From NCBI RefSeq assembly GCF_943193085.1, contig NZ_CALPCU010000010.1, forward strand, positions 10,118-74,117: DNA of 64,000 bases. The letters run 5' to 3'. The position numbers were made by a program, and so were the translations under genes. This document shows positions 27,571-35,950 of the stretch, piece after piece. The notes under the pieces are model-generated. The model saw only the letters and a list, made by a program, of their open reading frames with translations. It ran no database searches and was not told the origin of the DNA. Origin of the DNA: Vermiculatibacterium agrestimuris (GTDB lineage Bacteria; Bacillota; Clostridia; Oscillospirales; Oscillospiraceae). Every line of letters begins with the position of its first letter. Within the stretch, counting starts at the first letter, position 1.

Positions 27571-28059
27571 TTATGTCAACTTCTCGCAGAGGGCGCCCCG
27601 CCATACCTCCCCCGCCAGGGCGGTGAAGCGGAAGCCATCCCAGTCCCCTGTCTCTCCCGGCTCCAGCAGGGGAACAGAGATCTCACGGGGAGGTCTCCTC
27701 AGGCCCTGGCCGGTGCACTTCACCCTGGCCTCCTTCAGTGTCCACAGGGTATAGAACCACTCCCAGCCGCCGCCCCGGGCCCGGTACCAGTCCAGCTCCT
27801 CCCCGTCCAGGGCATAGGCGGGAAGCCGCTCCCGCCGGGGACGGATCAGCTCCACATCCGCCCCCACCTCCCGGTCTGAAAGGGCACACAGGGCCAGAGT
27901 GCCGGAATGGCTGACGCTGAAATGGAGGTCGGGACGGCTGGGAAACCAAGGCTTACCACCCTCTTTGCGCTCCATGGCCGGCAGGCTCTCTCCCACATGT
28001 GCCGCCAAGAGAGCGGCCAAAAGGGCATACCCGTCCCCTTCCCCCACTTTCCAGACCAT
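27571..28059 (-). CDS. 4'-phosphopantetheinyl transferase (Sfp type)
   Basis: Transfers 4'-phosphopantetheine from CoA to a Ser of a carrier protein. The 162-residue sequence contains FSVSHSGTLALCALS (CoA/Mg region), VGADVELIRPRRE with its acidic Mg ligands and WTLKEARVKCTGQGL (WxxKEA motif). It is shorter than Sfp (~220) because the N-terminal half is reduced, but all catalytic motifs remain. No NRPS/PKS genes are in the window, so the target carrier is unknown. Confidence 0.88.
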   Translation of the reverse strand: MVWKVGEGDGYALLAALLAAHVGESLPAMERKEGGKPWFPSRPDLHFSVSHSGTLALCALSDREVGADVELIRPRRERLPAYALDGEELDWYRARGGGWEWFYTLWTLKEARVKCTGQGLRRPPREISVPLLEPGETGDWDGFRFTALAGEVWRGALCEKLT

Positions 28060-28136
28060 TCCGCCGCCTCCTCCAAATCTTTTTTAATATACTACCATAT
28101 CCGCCCGCTTTTGTGGTACAATGAATTCACTTTTTT

Positions 28137-28148
28137 GAATTTAAATTC
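28137..28148. promoter_or_regulatory. Perfect 12-bp palindrome upstream of the two-component pair
   Basis: GAATTTAAATTC, about 70 nt before the response-regulator start, in an AT-rich stretch unlike the surroundings. Possible autoregulatory operator. A TACAAT -10-like box (28117-28122) lies just upstream without a clear -35. Confidence 0.3.
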
Positions 28149-28215
28149 TTCTTAAAACTTTCCCCCCTCCCCTCTTAAAAAATCTCTCCTATACTCAGTG
28201 CCATGAGGTGATCCC

Positions 28216-28920
28216 ATGTATAACATTCTGATCTGCGACGACGACAGAGATATTGTCTCCGCCCTGGATATCTATCTCACTGCCGAGGGCTACCACACCA
28301 TCGCCGCCTATGACGGCCGGCAGGCTCTGAAGGCGGTGGAGGAAAACGACGTCCATCTCATTCTCATGGACGTGATGATGCCCAACCTGGACGGCATCCG
28401 GGCTACCGCCAAGCTGCGGGAGGCGTGCAACGTGCCCATCATCCTCCTCACCGCCAAATCGGAGGACGCGGACAAGGTGCTGGGGCTGAACATCGGGGCG
28501 GACGACTATGTGACCAAGCCCTTCAACCCCATGGAGGTCATGGCCCGGGTGAAAAGCCAGCTGCGCCGCTACACCCTCCTGGGGGGCAAGGAGGGCTCGG
28601 TGGGCGCCGGGGACGACGGACTTCTGAAAAACGGGGGCATCGCCATGGATGACGCCGCCAAGACCGTCACCGTAGACGGGGAGCCGGTGAGCCTGACCCC
28701 CCTGGAGTTCAACATCCTGCGGCTGCTCCTCCAGCATCCCGGCCAGGTCTTTTCCACCGCCCAAATTTACGAGCAGGTGTGGAACGACCCGGCCTACGGC
28801 TCGGAGAACACGGTGGCGGTACACATCCGCCACATTCGGGAGAAGATCGAGATCGACCCGGCCAACCCCCGGTACATCAAGGTGGTTTGGGGCCTGGGAT
28901 ATAAGATGGAGAAGGTGTGA
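28216..28920 (+). CDS. OmpR/PhoB-family response regulator
   Basis: A 234-residue regulator: receiver with ICDDDRDIV, phospho-acceptor in ILMDVMMPNLDG and DYVTKPFN; winged helix from about residue 140 with SLTPLEFNILRLLLQHPGQV, EQVWNDPAYGSENTVAVHIRH and VVWGLGYKM. A Gly-rich insertion (GGKEGSVGAGDDG) links the domains. GAGGTGATCCC gives the start. It precedes its kinase by 2 nt. Confidence 0.95.
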   Translation: MYNILICDDDRDIVSALDIYLTAEGYHTIAAYDGRQALKAVEENDVHLILMDVMMPNLDGIRATAKLREACNVPIILLTAKSEDADKVLGLNIGADDYVTKPFNPMEVMARVKSQLRRYTLLGGKEGSVGAGDDGLLKNGGIAMDDAAKTVTVDGEPVSLTPLEFNILRLLLQHPGQVFSTAQIYEQVWNDPAYGSENTVAVHIRHIREKIEIDPANPRYIKVVWGLGYKMEKV

Positions 28921-28922
28921 CC

Positions 28923-30971
28923 ATGAAACAGGATTTTCGCTCCTACGCCCTGGTAAAGGCCGCCGCCCTGCTGCTCACCGTGGCCTGCGCCGTGGGGGCC
29001 ACTTTCGGGTGCCTTTACTGCGGGTTATACTGGGACAGTTTTTTTGAGGGCGGCGACTACACCTACTCCTTGGCCTGGAACCAGGCCATGAACGCGCGGT
29101 ACAGCCACCTGATGGAGATTTTGGACGACTATGACTCCAAGCGGCGGGGCCAGGCCCTGGGCTACCTGGAGGAGCAGTATTACCAGGAGTGGCTGGACAC
29201 CTTCAGCCCCGCCAAGACCAATTTTCGTTATATCATCCGGGACAACGCCACCGGGGAGATCCTCCTCAGTTCCTCCGGTGAGGACAGCCTGGAGCATGTC
29301 CCCTACGAGAATCTTTACCGAAATGTGCGTACCATGACCCCCTCCCGGATCTACTACAACTACCGGGAATATAACGAGGAGCAGAACTTTACCATCTTCT
29401 TCAGTGACAACGGCACCGTTCTGGCCCAGGTTCCCGGCAACGAGACATATCTCTATCAGGATGGAGAGACCTTCCAGTACGCGCTGGAGTACGGCATAGA
29501 CGAGCGCTACGCCGCCCCGGACGAGTTCCGGGAGCTGAAAAACACCCTGGTCAAGGGGGACATCCGGTTCCTCTACTGGACTGCCGCCCTGATCCTTACC
29601 GCTCTCGCCGGCACCGTCCTGCTGCTGTGCTGCGCGGGACGGCGGCGGGGTGCGGAGAGCTTCACCCTCAACTGGACGGACAAGATCCCCTACGGCCTCT
29701 ACCTCCTGGCCGTAGGCTGGGGGGCGGTACTGTGCTTCGCCCTGGGTGGCAACCTGGTTGGCGAGGGATATCTCTTCCACTACGGCGACCCCTCCTTCTA
29801 TGCCATGGTGATGCTGGGCGTGGTCTCCCTGACAGGGGGCTTCGCCCTCACCGAGGCTGGACTTATGTCAACCGCCACCCGGATCAAGACCCACACCCTG
29901 CTGCGCAACACCGTCACCTGGAGGTGCCTATGCTGGATAGGCCGGGGCTTCCGGGGCCTGGGCCGCTGGTGGGGAACTACCTTCGGGAACTGGAACCTGA
30001 CCCAGCGGGTCATTGTGGGCTTCCTCCTCTATCTCATCGGCACTCTCCTCACCAGCCTCACCGTGGTGCTCATCCCCTTCTATCAGGGTGCGGTGCTCTT
30101 CGGCCTTTGCAAGTGGAGCGAGCAGTGGCGGAACATTCGCGCCGGTACCCAGGCCATTGTGGGCGGCAGTCCGGAGACCGTCATCGACACCAGCGGGATG
30201 GACCGCTATATCTGCAGGGATCTGAAGGAGCACGCCGGACAGCTCAACGACCTGGGCAGCGCCATCAACACCGCCGTGGACGAGCGGCTGCGCTCCGAGC
30301 GGATGAAGGCGGAGCTCATCACCAATGTCTCCCACGACCTGAAGACCCCCCTGACCTCCATCATCAACTATGTGGATCTGCTGAAGAAGGAGGACATTCA
30401 GGAGGAGAAGGCCCGGGAATATATCGAGGTGCTGGATCGGAAGAGCCAGCGGCTGAAAAAGCTCACAGAGGATCTGGTGGAGGCCAGCAAGGCCTCCACG
30501 GGAGCCCTGACGGTAAACAAGGAGCGGCTGGGGGTGGTCCAGCTGGTGACTCAGGCCCTGGGGGAGTACAGCGAGAAATTCACCGCCGCCCAGTTGACAG
30601 TGATCCCCACCCTCACCGAGGAGGAGGTCTACGTCTGGGCCGACGGCCGTCATTTCTGGCGGATCCTGGACAATCTCATGGGTAACTGCGTCAAGTACGC
30701 CATGCCGGGGACCCGGGTCTATCTCGATTTGAAGCAGTGGGACGGCAACATGATCCTCTCCCTGAAAAATGTCTCCGCCAGCCAGCTCAACGTCCCTGCC
30801 GAGCAGCTCATGGAGCGGTTCGTCCGGGGGGACGAGAGCCGCACCACCGAGGGCAGCGGCCTGGGGCTCTCCATCGCCCGGAGCCTCACCGAGCTTCAGG
30901 GGGGCCTGTTCCGGCTGGAGGTGGACGGCGACCTGTTCAAAGCGGTGGTCAGCTTCCCCGTGATAAAATGA
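28923..30971 (+). CDS. Large multi-helix sensor histidine kinase
   Basis: A 682-residue kinase. An N-terminal helix (about 10-35), an extracytoplasmic domain to ~210 and a further cluster of about five helices (roughly 215-400) form an elaborate membrane sensor. The kinase core has TNVSHDLKTPLTSIINYVDLL (phospho-His), DNLMGNCVKYAMPGTRV (N box) and EGSGLGLSIARSL (G2 box). ATG 28923 follows GGAGAAGG; GTG 28917, overlapping the regulator stop, is an alternative. No neighbouring target gene reveals its signal. Confidence 0.92.
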   Translation: MKQDFRSYALVKAAALLLTVACAVGATFGCLYCGLYWDSFFEGGDYTYSLAWNQAMNARYSHLMEILDDYDSKRRGQALGYLEEQYYQEWLDTFSPAKTNFRYIIRDNATGEILLSSSGEDSLEHVPYENLYRNVRTMTPSRIYYNYREYNEEQNFTIFFSDNGTVLAQVPGNETYLYQDGETFQYALEYGIDERYAAPDEFRELKNTLVKGDIRFLYWTAALILTALAGTVLLLCCAGRRRGAESFTLNWTDKIPYGLYLLAVGWGAVLCFALGGNLVGEGYLFHYGDPSFYAMVMLGVVSLTGGFALTEAGLMSTATRIKTHTLLRNTVTWRCLCWIGRGFRGLGRWWGTTFGNWNLTQRVIVGFLLYLIGTLLTSLTVVLIPFYQGAVLFGLCKWSEQWRNIRAGTQAIVGGSPETVIDTSGMDRYICRDLKEHAGQLNDLGSAINTAVDERLRSERMKAELITNVSHDLKTPLTSIINYVDLLKKEDIQEEKAREYIEVLDRKSQRLKKLTEDLVEASKASTGALTVNKERLGVVQLVTQALGEYSEKFTAAQLTVIPTLTEEEVYVWADGRHFWRILDNLMGNCVKYAMPGTRVYLDLKQWDGNMILSLKNVSASQLNVPAEQLMERFVRGDESRTTEGSGLGLSIARSLTELQGGLFRLEVDGDLFKAVVSFPVIK

Positions 30972-31047
30972 AGGGACATTTAGTTAACATAATTCTATTC
31001 TCTGTCCGTGGATCCTTTGGATAATTTCTTCTGAACCCCTAAAAAGC

Positions 31048-31081
31048 AAAGGAGCCTTCCCTGTGTGGGAAGGCTCCTTTT
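31048..31081. terminator. Bidirectional terminator
   Basis: A 14-bp perfect stem AAAGGAGCCTTCCC/GGGAAGGCTCCTTT with loop TGTGT lies between the converging kinase and degV genes. Confidence 0.92.
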
Positions 31082-31097
31082 AGTTTCCATAATTCTG

Positions 31098-31967
31098 TTA
31101 ATCCAACAGCTGGATGCAGGCCCCCAGCACGCCGCTGCCAATATACACGCTCAGGGTGGCGTCGATGTGGGAGTCCCAGATGTGGCGGCAGCCGGGGATG
31201 GCGGCCATCAGATCCTTCTTCAGCTGCTTCATCTCCTCCTCGGCCCCGCCGTTGGCCACCAGAAGATTGAAGTCCCGATGATCGCCCACATGCTCCTTGA
31301 CCAACTCGATGAGCTTTCCCTGCACCTGCTTGCGGCCCCGCACCTTGGCCACGTTCACCAGCTGGCCGTCGGGGGCGAAGGTAATGATGGGCTTGATGCT
31401 GAGTAAGGTGCCCGCCAGGGCGGTGATCTTGCCGATGCGCCCCCCCTTCTGCAGGTATTCCAGGGTATCCACCGAGAAGAAGGGGAAGTTGTTTTTCAGC
31501 AGATGGGGCGCGCGCTGCTCCACCAGCTCCTCCCAGCTCATCCCCTCCTGGATGTCCTCCCAGAGCTGTAGGACGATCCCCCCCAACGGAATGGCTCCGC
31601 TGCAGGTGTCAAAAACCACCGTGGTCAAGTCCTTGTGCTCCTCGCACTGAAGGCGGATCATGTTGTGGGTGCCGGACAGGCCGGAGGACAGGGGCAGGGC
31701 GATGACCCGCTCGTAGCCGTCGGCCTTGATGCGGTCCAGAGTCTCCGCCACCCGGATCATATCGGGCAGGGAGGTCTTGGGCAGCTCTCCCCGCTCCAGG
31801 CGCCGATAGATATCCTTGGCAAAAATATCCTCCCCATCGTTGAAGCTGCCGTCGGCACAGCCGATGCGCAGAGGCACCACATAGACGGGCACACCCTTGC
31901 GGTGCCGGGGCTCCATCTCGGCGCAGGAATCCACCAAAAAAGCGATTTTTTCAGGATTTATGCTCAA
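31098..31967 (-). CDS. DegV family (fatty-acid-binding) protein
   Basis: DegV proteins (FakB type) bind a long-chain fatty acid and, with FakA, feed it into phospholipid synthesis. Family motifs are IAFLVDSCAEM at the start, KTSLPDMI, ALPLSSGLSGTHNMI with the carboxylate-binding Ser region, VFDTCSGAI, LEYLQKGGRIGK and IKPIITFAPDG. TTG at 31967 is chosen because GGAGG sits 7 nt upstream; the open frame continues far upstream with no DegV similarity. Length 289 is normal. No fakA is in the window. It faces a tetR gene across a symmetric promoter region. Confidence 0.9.
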   Translation of the reverse strand: MSINPEKIAFLVDSCAEMEPRHRKGVPVYVVPLRIGCADGSFNDGEDIFAKDIYRRLERGELPKTSLPDMIRVAETLDRIKADGYERVIALPLSSGLSGTHNMIRLQCEEHKDLTTVVFDTCSGAIPLGGIVLQLWEDIQEGMSWEELVEQRAPHLLKNNFPFFSVDTLEYLQKGGRIGKITALAGTLLSIKPIITFAPDGQLVNVAKVRGRKQVQGKLIELVKEHVGDHRDFNLLVANGGAEEEMKQLKKDLMAAIPGCRHIWDSHIDATLSVYIGSGVLGACIQLLD

Positions 31968-31984
31968 GAAAATTCCTCCATCGG

Positions 31985-32074
31985 TTGACAGGCGCGCCCC
32001 GTCTCCCGTATAATACACAACGTAAAGTAACATTGTTATGTGAGTATTATACGTACCTTTTCCCCATCTGTCAA
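31985..32074. promoter_or_regulatory. Mirror-symmetric face-to-face promoters and operator of degV and tetR
   Basis: Plus strand: TTGACA (31985-31990), 18 nt, TATAAT (32009-32014), reading into tetR. Minus strand: TTGACA (32074-32069), 17 nt, TATAAT (32051-32046), reading into degV. The -10 regions form an inverted repeat CGTATAATAC (32007-32016)/GTATTATACG (32044-32053). At the centre is TAACATTGTTA (32028-32038), a dyad typical in size for a TetR site. Predicted starts are about 32021 and 32039, so the 5' ends overlap. Each gene's Shine-Dalgarno abuts the other gene's -35. Confidence 0.85.
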
Positions 32075-32087
32075 GGAGGGACTTTCC

Positions 32088-32678
32088 ATGGATTATCAAG
32101 CCCGCCGTCAGGCCCAGGCCCAGCATACCCGCAGAGCCATTCTGGACGCCGCCGTGGCCCTCTCCCGGCAGGTCGGCTTCGCCAGAGTCACCGTTCGGGA
32201 CATCTGCCAGGCCGCCGGCGTCACCACTGGGGCCTTCTACCATCATTTTGAGTCCAAGGAGGCGCTTTTGAACCAGGGCTTCAACTCTCTGGACGCCTAT
32301 TTGGAGGAGGCTCTGGCCAGCATGGAGGGCCGCCCTCCCCTGGAGCGGCTGGAGACCCTGCTGCGGCTCTACGCCGAGTATATGGAGGAGCTGGGCTGGG
32401 AGACTCTGGCCCTCTACTACGGCCGCCGCCTGGCCGACTCCGCCGCCGCCTCCATGTCCCCCCAGCGGTATACCCTTCGGGCCATGGGGGAGTGCTTGGA
32501 GGCCCTGGCCAGGGAGGGCGTCCTCTCCCCCAGCCACAGCCCGGAGTGGACGGCGGACTTTTTCTTCCGCCATTTCCGGGGCGTGGTGATCGACTGGATC
32601 CTCCACCGGGGAGACTACTCCCTCTGGGGCCGGCTCCAGCAGGACTACCAGCTGTTCGAGGGAGCCTTTGGCAGCTGA
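32088..32678 (+). CDS. TetR/AcrR family transcriptional regulator
   Basis: A 196-residue regulator. The N-terminal TetR HTH (about 12-58) reads TRRAILDAAVALSRQVGFARVTV, then DICQAAGVTTGAFYHHFESKEALL; the rest is a helical ligand-binding domain without recognisable specificity. ATG 32088 follows AAGGAGGG. It probably represses itself and degV through the central dyad between the two promoters (inference from geometry), perhaps in response to a fatty acid or acyl-CoA, given the partner gene. Confidence 0.92.
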   Translation: MDYQARRQAQAQHTRRAILDAAVALSRQVGFARVTVRDICQAAGVTTGAFYHHFESKEALLNQGFNSLDAYLEEALASMEGRPPLERLETLLRLYAEYMEELGWETLALYYGRRLADSAAASMSPQRYTLRAMGECLEALAREGVLSPSHSPEWTADFFFRHFRGVVIDWILHRGDYSLWGRLQQDYQLFEGAFGS

Positions 32679-32703
32679 GAGCCTCACTTTTCTCATACTC
32701 TTT

Positions 32704-32734
32704 ACCCCCGCCGAATATGCTGTTCGGCGGGGGT
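32704..32734 (+). other. Hairpin enclosing the ylbJ Shine-Dalgarno
   Basis: CCCCCGCCGAA (32705-32715) pairs perfectly with TTCGGCGGGGG (32723-32733), loop TATGCTG. The 3' arm holds the GGGGG of the ylbJ ribosome site (start TTG 32743). The tail TGATCTATTTT is a poor T-run, so it may act as weak tetR terminator, as a translation block, or both. Confidence 0.65.
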
Positions 32735-32742
32735 GATCTATT

Positions 32743-33936
32743 TTGAGCCATATTTTGCGAAAACAGGCCCTTCGGGACGGTCTTTGGGGCGCCGGGCTGC
32801 TATGCTGCGCCATCGCCCTGATCTGCTGGCCCAAGGAGATCAGCGCCGCCGTCCAGGATGGGCTGGGACTTTGCTACAATGTCATCATCCCCTCCCTTTT
32901 CCCCTTCTTTATCCTCACCTCTCTGGTGATCTCCCTGGGATTGGCAAGCTACCTGGGCCGGCTTTTGGAGCCTGTCATGCGGCCCCTTTTCCATGTGGGA
33001 GGCGCATGCGCCGCCGCCTTGGCCCTGGGCTTTGTGGGGGGGTATCCGGTGGGCGCCCGGGCGGCCCTTACCCTCTACGAAAGCGGAACGTGTACCAAGA
33101 CTGAGTGTGAGCGGCTGCTCTCCTTCTGCAACAACTCCGGCCCCGCCTTCATCTTAGGCGTGGTGGGGGCCGGGATCTTCGCCGACAGCCGGGTGGGGGT
33201 GCTTTTGTGCCTCGTCCACGCCGCCGCCTCGGTGTGCGTGGGGTTCCTCTTCCGCTTCTACCATTGGCAGGACAAGGACAGCCGGAGCCAGCGGCCCTCG
33301 CCCCCCATTGCCGCCCGCCGCTTCTCCGTGGCCTTTACCGACGCGGTGAAGGGCTCGGTGACCTCCACCCTCAACATCTGCGCCTTTGTGGTCTGCTTCA
33401 CCGTTATCATCCGCCTGTGCTTCCTCTCCGGGCTTCTGCCCGCCCTGGCAGAGCTTCTGGGCCGGCTCTTCGCTCCCCTGGGCTTTCACCAGGAGTGGGC
33501 CGGAAGGCTCCTCACCGGGGCGCTGGAGCTCTCCTCCGGGGTGGCCTCCCTCACCGGCAGCGGCTCCCTGGAGGGGAAGGCGGCCATGGCCGCCTTCCTG
33601 CTGGGCTGGGCGGGCGTCTCCGTCCACTGCCAGGTGCTCTCCTTCCTGGGGGAGAGCGGCCTCAACGTGCGCACCTACCTGGGAGGCAAGCTCCTTCACG
33701 GCCTCTTCTCCGCCGCCCTCACCACTCTGCTTTTCCGCCTTTTCCCCCTTGAGGAGAGCGTGTCGGCCTATCTGGCGGAGCAGGTGGACTGCATTGCGGG
33801 CACCGACTTCCACACCGCCCTGGCCATCTCCACCGCCGCGGCCTGGCTGGTGTTTTTGGGCTTTTTCCTCCTGGCGGCCCTGGGGATCCAAAAGGGGAGA
33901 AAAACCTGTGGCAATCGGCGAAAAAGTATGTTATGA
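32743..33936 (+). CDS. ylbJ: YlbJ-like sporulation integral membrane protein
   Basis: A 397-residue polytopic membrane protein of the YlbJ group, needed for spore cortex formation in Bacillus. Two repeated nucleoside-recognition (Gate) domains are seen: VIIPSLFPFFILTSLVISLGLA with GFVGGYPVGARAALTLYESG and FCNNSGPAFILGVVG, then a second half with LLTGALELSSGVASLTG and AFLLGWAGVSVHCQVLSF. The TTG start is supported by GGGGGTGAT at 8-nt spacing, but that site is buried in a hairpin. The stop overlaps an ATG of the next open frame. Confidence 0.87.
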   Translation: MSHILRKQALRDGLWGAGLLCCAIALICWPKEISAAVQDGLGLCYNVIIPSLFPFFILTSLVISLGLASYLGRLLEPVMRPLFHVGGACAAALALGFVGGYPVGARAALTLYESGTCTKTECERLLSFCNNSGPAFILGVVGAGIFADSRVGVLLCLVHAAASVCVGFLFRFYHWQDKDSRSQRPSPPIAARRFSVAFTDAVKGSVTSTLNICAFVVCFTVIIRLCFLSGLLPALAELLGRLFAPLGFHQEWAGRLLTGALELSSGVASLTGSGSLEGKAAMAAFLLGWAGVSVHCQVLSFLGESGLNVRTYLGGKLLHGLFSAALTTLLFRLFPLEESVSAYLAEQVDCIAGTDFHTALAISTAAAWLVFLGFFLLAALGIQKGRKTCGNRRKSML

Positions 33937-33968
33937 TAGGGACAGTAATCGACCGGGAGGAGAGGCCC

Positions 33969-34181
33969 ATGCTGTTCCACAAAAAGATCGAGCCCCGCTG
34001 CGCGTACTGCGCCAGGGGCGCCACTCTGGAGGAAGGCCGCATCCTCTGCTCCAAGAAGGGCGTGGTCTCCCCGGGGGATCGCTGCGGCGCCTTCCGCTAC
34101 GACCCCTTCCGCCGGGTGCCGCCCAAGCCCGCCAGTCTGGATACCAGCAAGCTCAAGGACGAGGACTTCCGGCTGGACTGA
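33969..34181 (+). CDS. Small Cys-containing conserved protein
   Basis: A 70-residue protein with four Cys in a CxxC-x15-C-x10-C arrangement (RCAYCARG, ILCSKKGVVS, DRCGAFRYDP) ending in a basic/proline stretch and LDTSKLKDEDF. I recognise this as a type of small protein common in Clostridia, with no assigned function; a zinc-binding fold is likely from the Cys spacing. ATG 33969 has GGGAGGAG 7 nt upstream and is preferred over ATG 33933, which overlaps the ylbJ stop. Confidence 0.7.
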   Translation: MLFHKKIEPRCAYCARGATLEEGRILCSKKGVVSPGDRCGAFRYDPFRRVPPKPASLDTSKLKDEDFRLD

Positions 34182-34206
34182 CGGCTCCCACCGTAAGAAA
34201 CGATAT

Positions 34207-34244
34207 AAAAAGCCCCGGCAGGGAAGGCCCTGCCGGGGCTTTTT
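34207..34244. terminator. Bidirectional terminator
   Basis: A 17-bp perfect stem starting AAAAAGCCCCGGCAGGG (34207-34223) with 34228-34244, loop AAGG, lies between the small Cys protein gene and the converging hydrogenase gene. Confidence 0.94.
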
Positions 34245-34252
34245 CGCGTTTT

Positions 34253-35734
34253 TTACTTCTTCGCCCTGGCGGCGGTCTTCTTGGGCTCGGGCTTCTCCTC
34301 CTCCGGGCCGGCCAGCGCCTGGGCGATGGTGCGCTCTCCCGCCTCCTTGGCGTGCTTCTGCACGTCGGCCTGGTTCCTGGGAGACCGTACCAGGATACCG
34401 GGGCCCTGGACGCAGCCGCCCTCACAGGCCATGCCCTCGATGAAGTTCACATCCCCGATACCCTTGGCCATCTTCAGCAGCTCGATCTTGCACTGGGCAA
34501 GTCCGCTGCAGGACACGGCGTTGAGCTTGAACTGCTTTTCGGTGACCCCGTGCTCCTTCATGGCCTGCTCCACCGCCGCGGCCACGCCGCCGGAGTGGGC
34601 GAAGGAGCGGCCAAAGCCGCTGGCCTCGTCCAGGGCCGTCTCCTCCAAAATGGTGGGGTCGATGCCCTTGGACTGGAACAGGGGATAGAGCTCCTCAAAG
34701 GTGATGGCGCAGTCGATGGTGCCCATGGTCTTGCCCATCTGGAACTCCCGCTTCTTGGCCACGCAGGGGCCGATGAAGACCACTCTGGCCCGGGGATCCC
34801 GCTCCTTGATGCGCTTGCCGATCATCACCATGGGAGACGGGGTATGGGAGATCATGGGGGCCAGGTCGGGGAAGTTCTTCTCCACGTAGTCCACAAAGGC
34901 GGGGCAGCAGGAGGAGAGCAGCTTGCCCTTCTCCAGCAGCTCCACGCTCTCCGCCTCGGCGGTCATATCGGCGCCCAGGGCCACCTCGGCCACGTCGTGG
35001 AAGCCCACCATTTTGAGCCCTGTCACCAGCTGGCCCAGGGTGGCGGGAGCGAACTGGCCCGCGATGGAGGGGGCCAGCACAGCGTAGACCCGGAAGTCCC
35101 ACCGGGCCGCGCCCCGGAGCATCTGCACCACGTCCACGATATAGGATTTATCCATAATGGCGCCAAAGGGACACTGATAGGTACACGCGCCGCAGGCCAC
35201 ACACTTGTTCACGTCGATGGCCGCCTTCTTGTCCTCCCCCATGGTGATGGCACCGGCCACACAGCCCCGCTCACAGGGGCGCTGGCGCTTTTCGATGGCG
35301 CCGTAAGGACAGGCGGCAACGCACTTGCCGCAGGTGATGCACTTGGTATGGTCGATGACCGCCTTGCGGTGATGGCCGTGGGTCTCCAGGCTGATGGCGT
35401 CCTTGGGACAGGCGTGGAGACACCGGGTGGCAATACACCCCCGGCAGGCAGGGCCTACCTCGATCTGGGTCACGGGGCACTCGTCGCAGGCCACCTCCAT
35501 GACCTCCACCATGGCGGGGTTGGCGGTGTCCCCGCCCATGGCCAGCTTCAGGCGGTTGGACACCACCGCCCGCTCCTTATAGATACAGCAGCGCATCCGG
35601 GCCTCGGGGCCGGGGATGATCCGCTCGGGCACGTCCAGAATACCGGTGGCCAGGCGATCCTCCCAGGCCAGCTCGGCCACCGAGGTAAGCACCTGATCCT
35701 TCAATTCCTGTACCGAAGTCTCAAACTCCCGCAT
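34253..35734 (-). CDS. Monomeric [FeFe] hydrogenase, group B-like
   Basis: A 493-residue iron-sulfur protein. The N-terminal half carries several ferredoxin-like Cys clusters (around residues 83-109, 132-142, 154-158, 178-188). The C-terminal half has H-cluster motifs in variant form: L1 SSCCPAF (274-280, Cys276 in the proton-transfer position, Cys277 a cluster ligand), L2 GPCVAKKRE (Cys324) and L3 EGMACEGGC (Cys437, Cys441). These variants point to group B rather than the classical TSCCP/MPC form. A Lys/Glu/Ala-rich tail ends it. ATG 35734 follows AGGAG. No maturase or NADH subunit genes are near; ferredoxin is the likely partner. Confidence 0.87.
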   Translation of the reverse strand: MREFETSVQELKDQVLTSVAELAWEDRLATGILDVPERIIPGPEARMRCCIYKERAVVSNRLKLAMGGDTANPAMVEVMEVACDECPVTQIEVGPACRGCIATRCLHACPKDAISLETHGHHRKAVIDHTKCITCGKCVAACPYGAIEKRQRPCERGCVAGAITMGEDKKAAIDVNKCVACGACTYQCPFGAIMDKSYIVDVVQMLRGAARWDFRVYAVLAPSIAGQFAPATLGQLVTGLKMVGFHDVAEVALGADMTAEAESVELLEKGKLLSSCCPAFVDYVEKNFPDLAPMISHTPSPMVMIGKRIKERDPRARVVFIGPCVAKKREFQMGKTMGTIDCAITFEELYPLFQSKGIDPTILEETALDEASGFGRSFAHSGGVAAAVEQAMKEHGVTEKQFKLNAVSCSGLAQCKIELLKMAKGIGDVNFIEGMACEGGCVQGPGILVRSPRNQADVQKHAKEAGERTIAQALAGPEEEKPEPKKTAARAKK

Positions 35735-35786
35735 ATCCTTCTCTCCTTCTTCCAAGAAGCTCGTTTCCTTTTTCACAAACTACCTC

Positions 35787-35815
35787 ATTCTACTATGTGC
35801 CGCCGCCTGTGTCAA
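35787..35815 (-). promoter_or_regulatory. Sigma-A promoter of the hydrogenase gene
   Basis: On the minus strand TTGACA (35815-35810), 17 nt, TAGAAT (35792-35787); start about 35780, roughly 45 nt before the ATG. Confidence 0.8.
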
Positions 35816-35950
35816 CGACAATAATTTCTCGTTTTTTTATTTTCTTCCACGCCTGCTTTTGTGAAAGTCATACAAGAGCCCATCCCTTCACCCCCGCCCC
35901 CTCCTTCGCATAGCTTGAAGTGAGCCAATCTTTAGAACGGAGGGTCTTTT

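Noticed and set aside
33386..35824. An 812-codon plus-strand open frame across ylbJ and the hydrogenase gene
   Set aside because: It is the complement/alternative frame of two well-supported genes; composition is Pro/Ala/Gly/His-rich, without any family motif or ribosome site. High GC produces such frames throughout.
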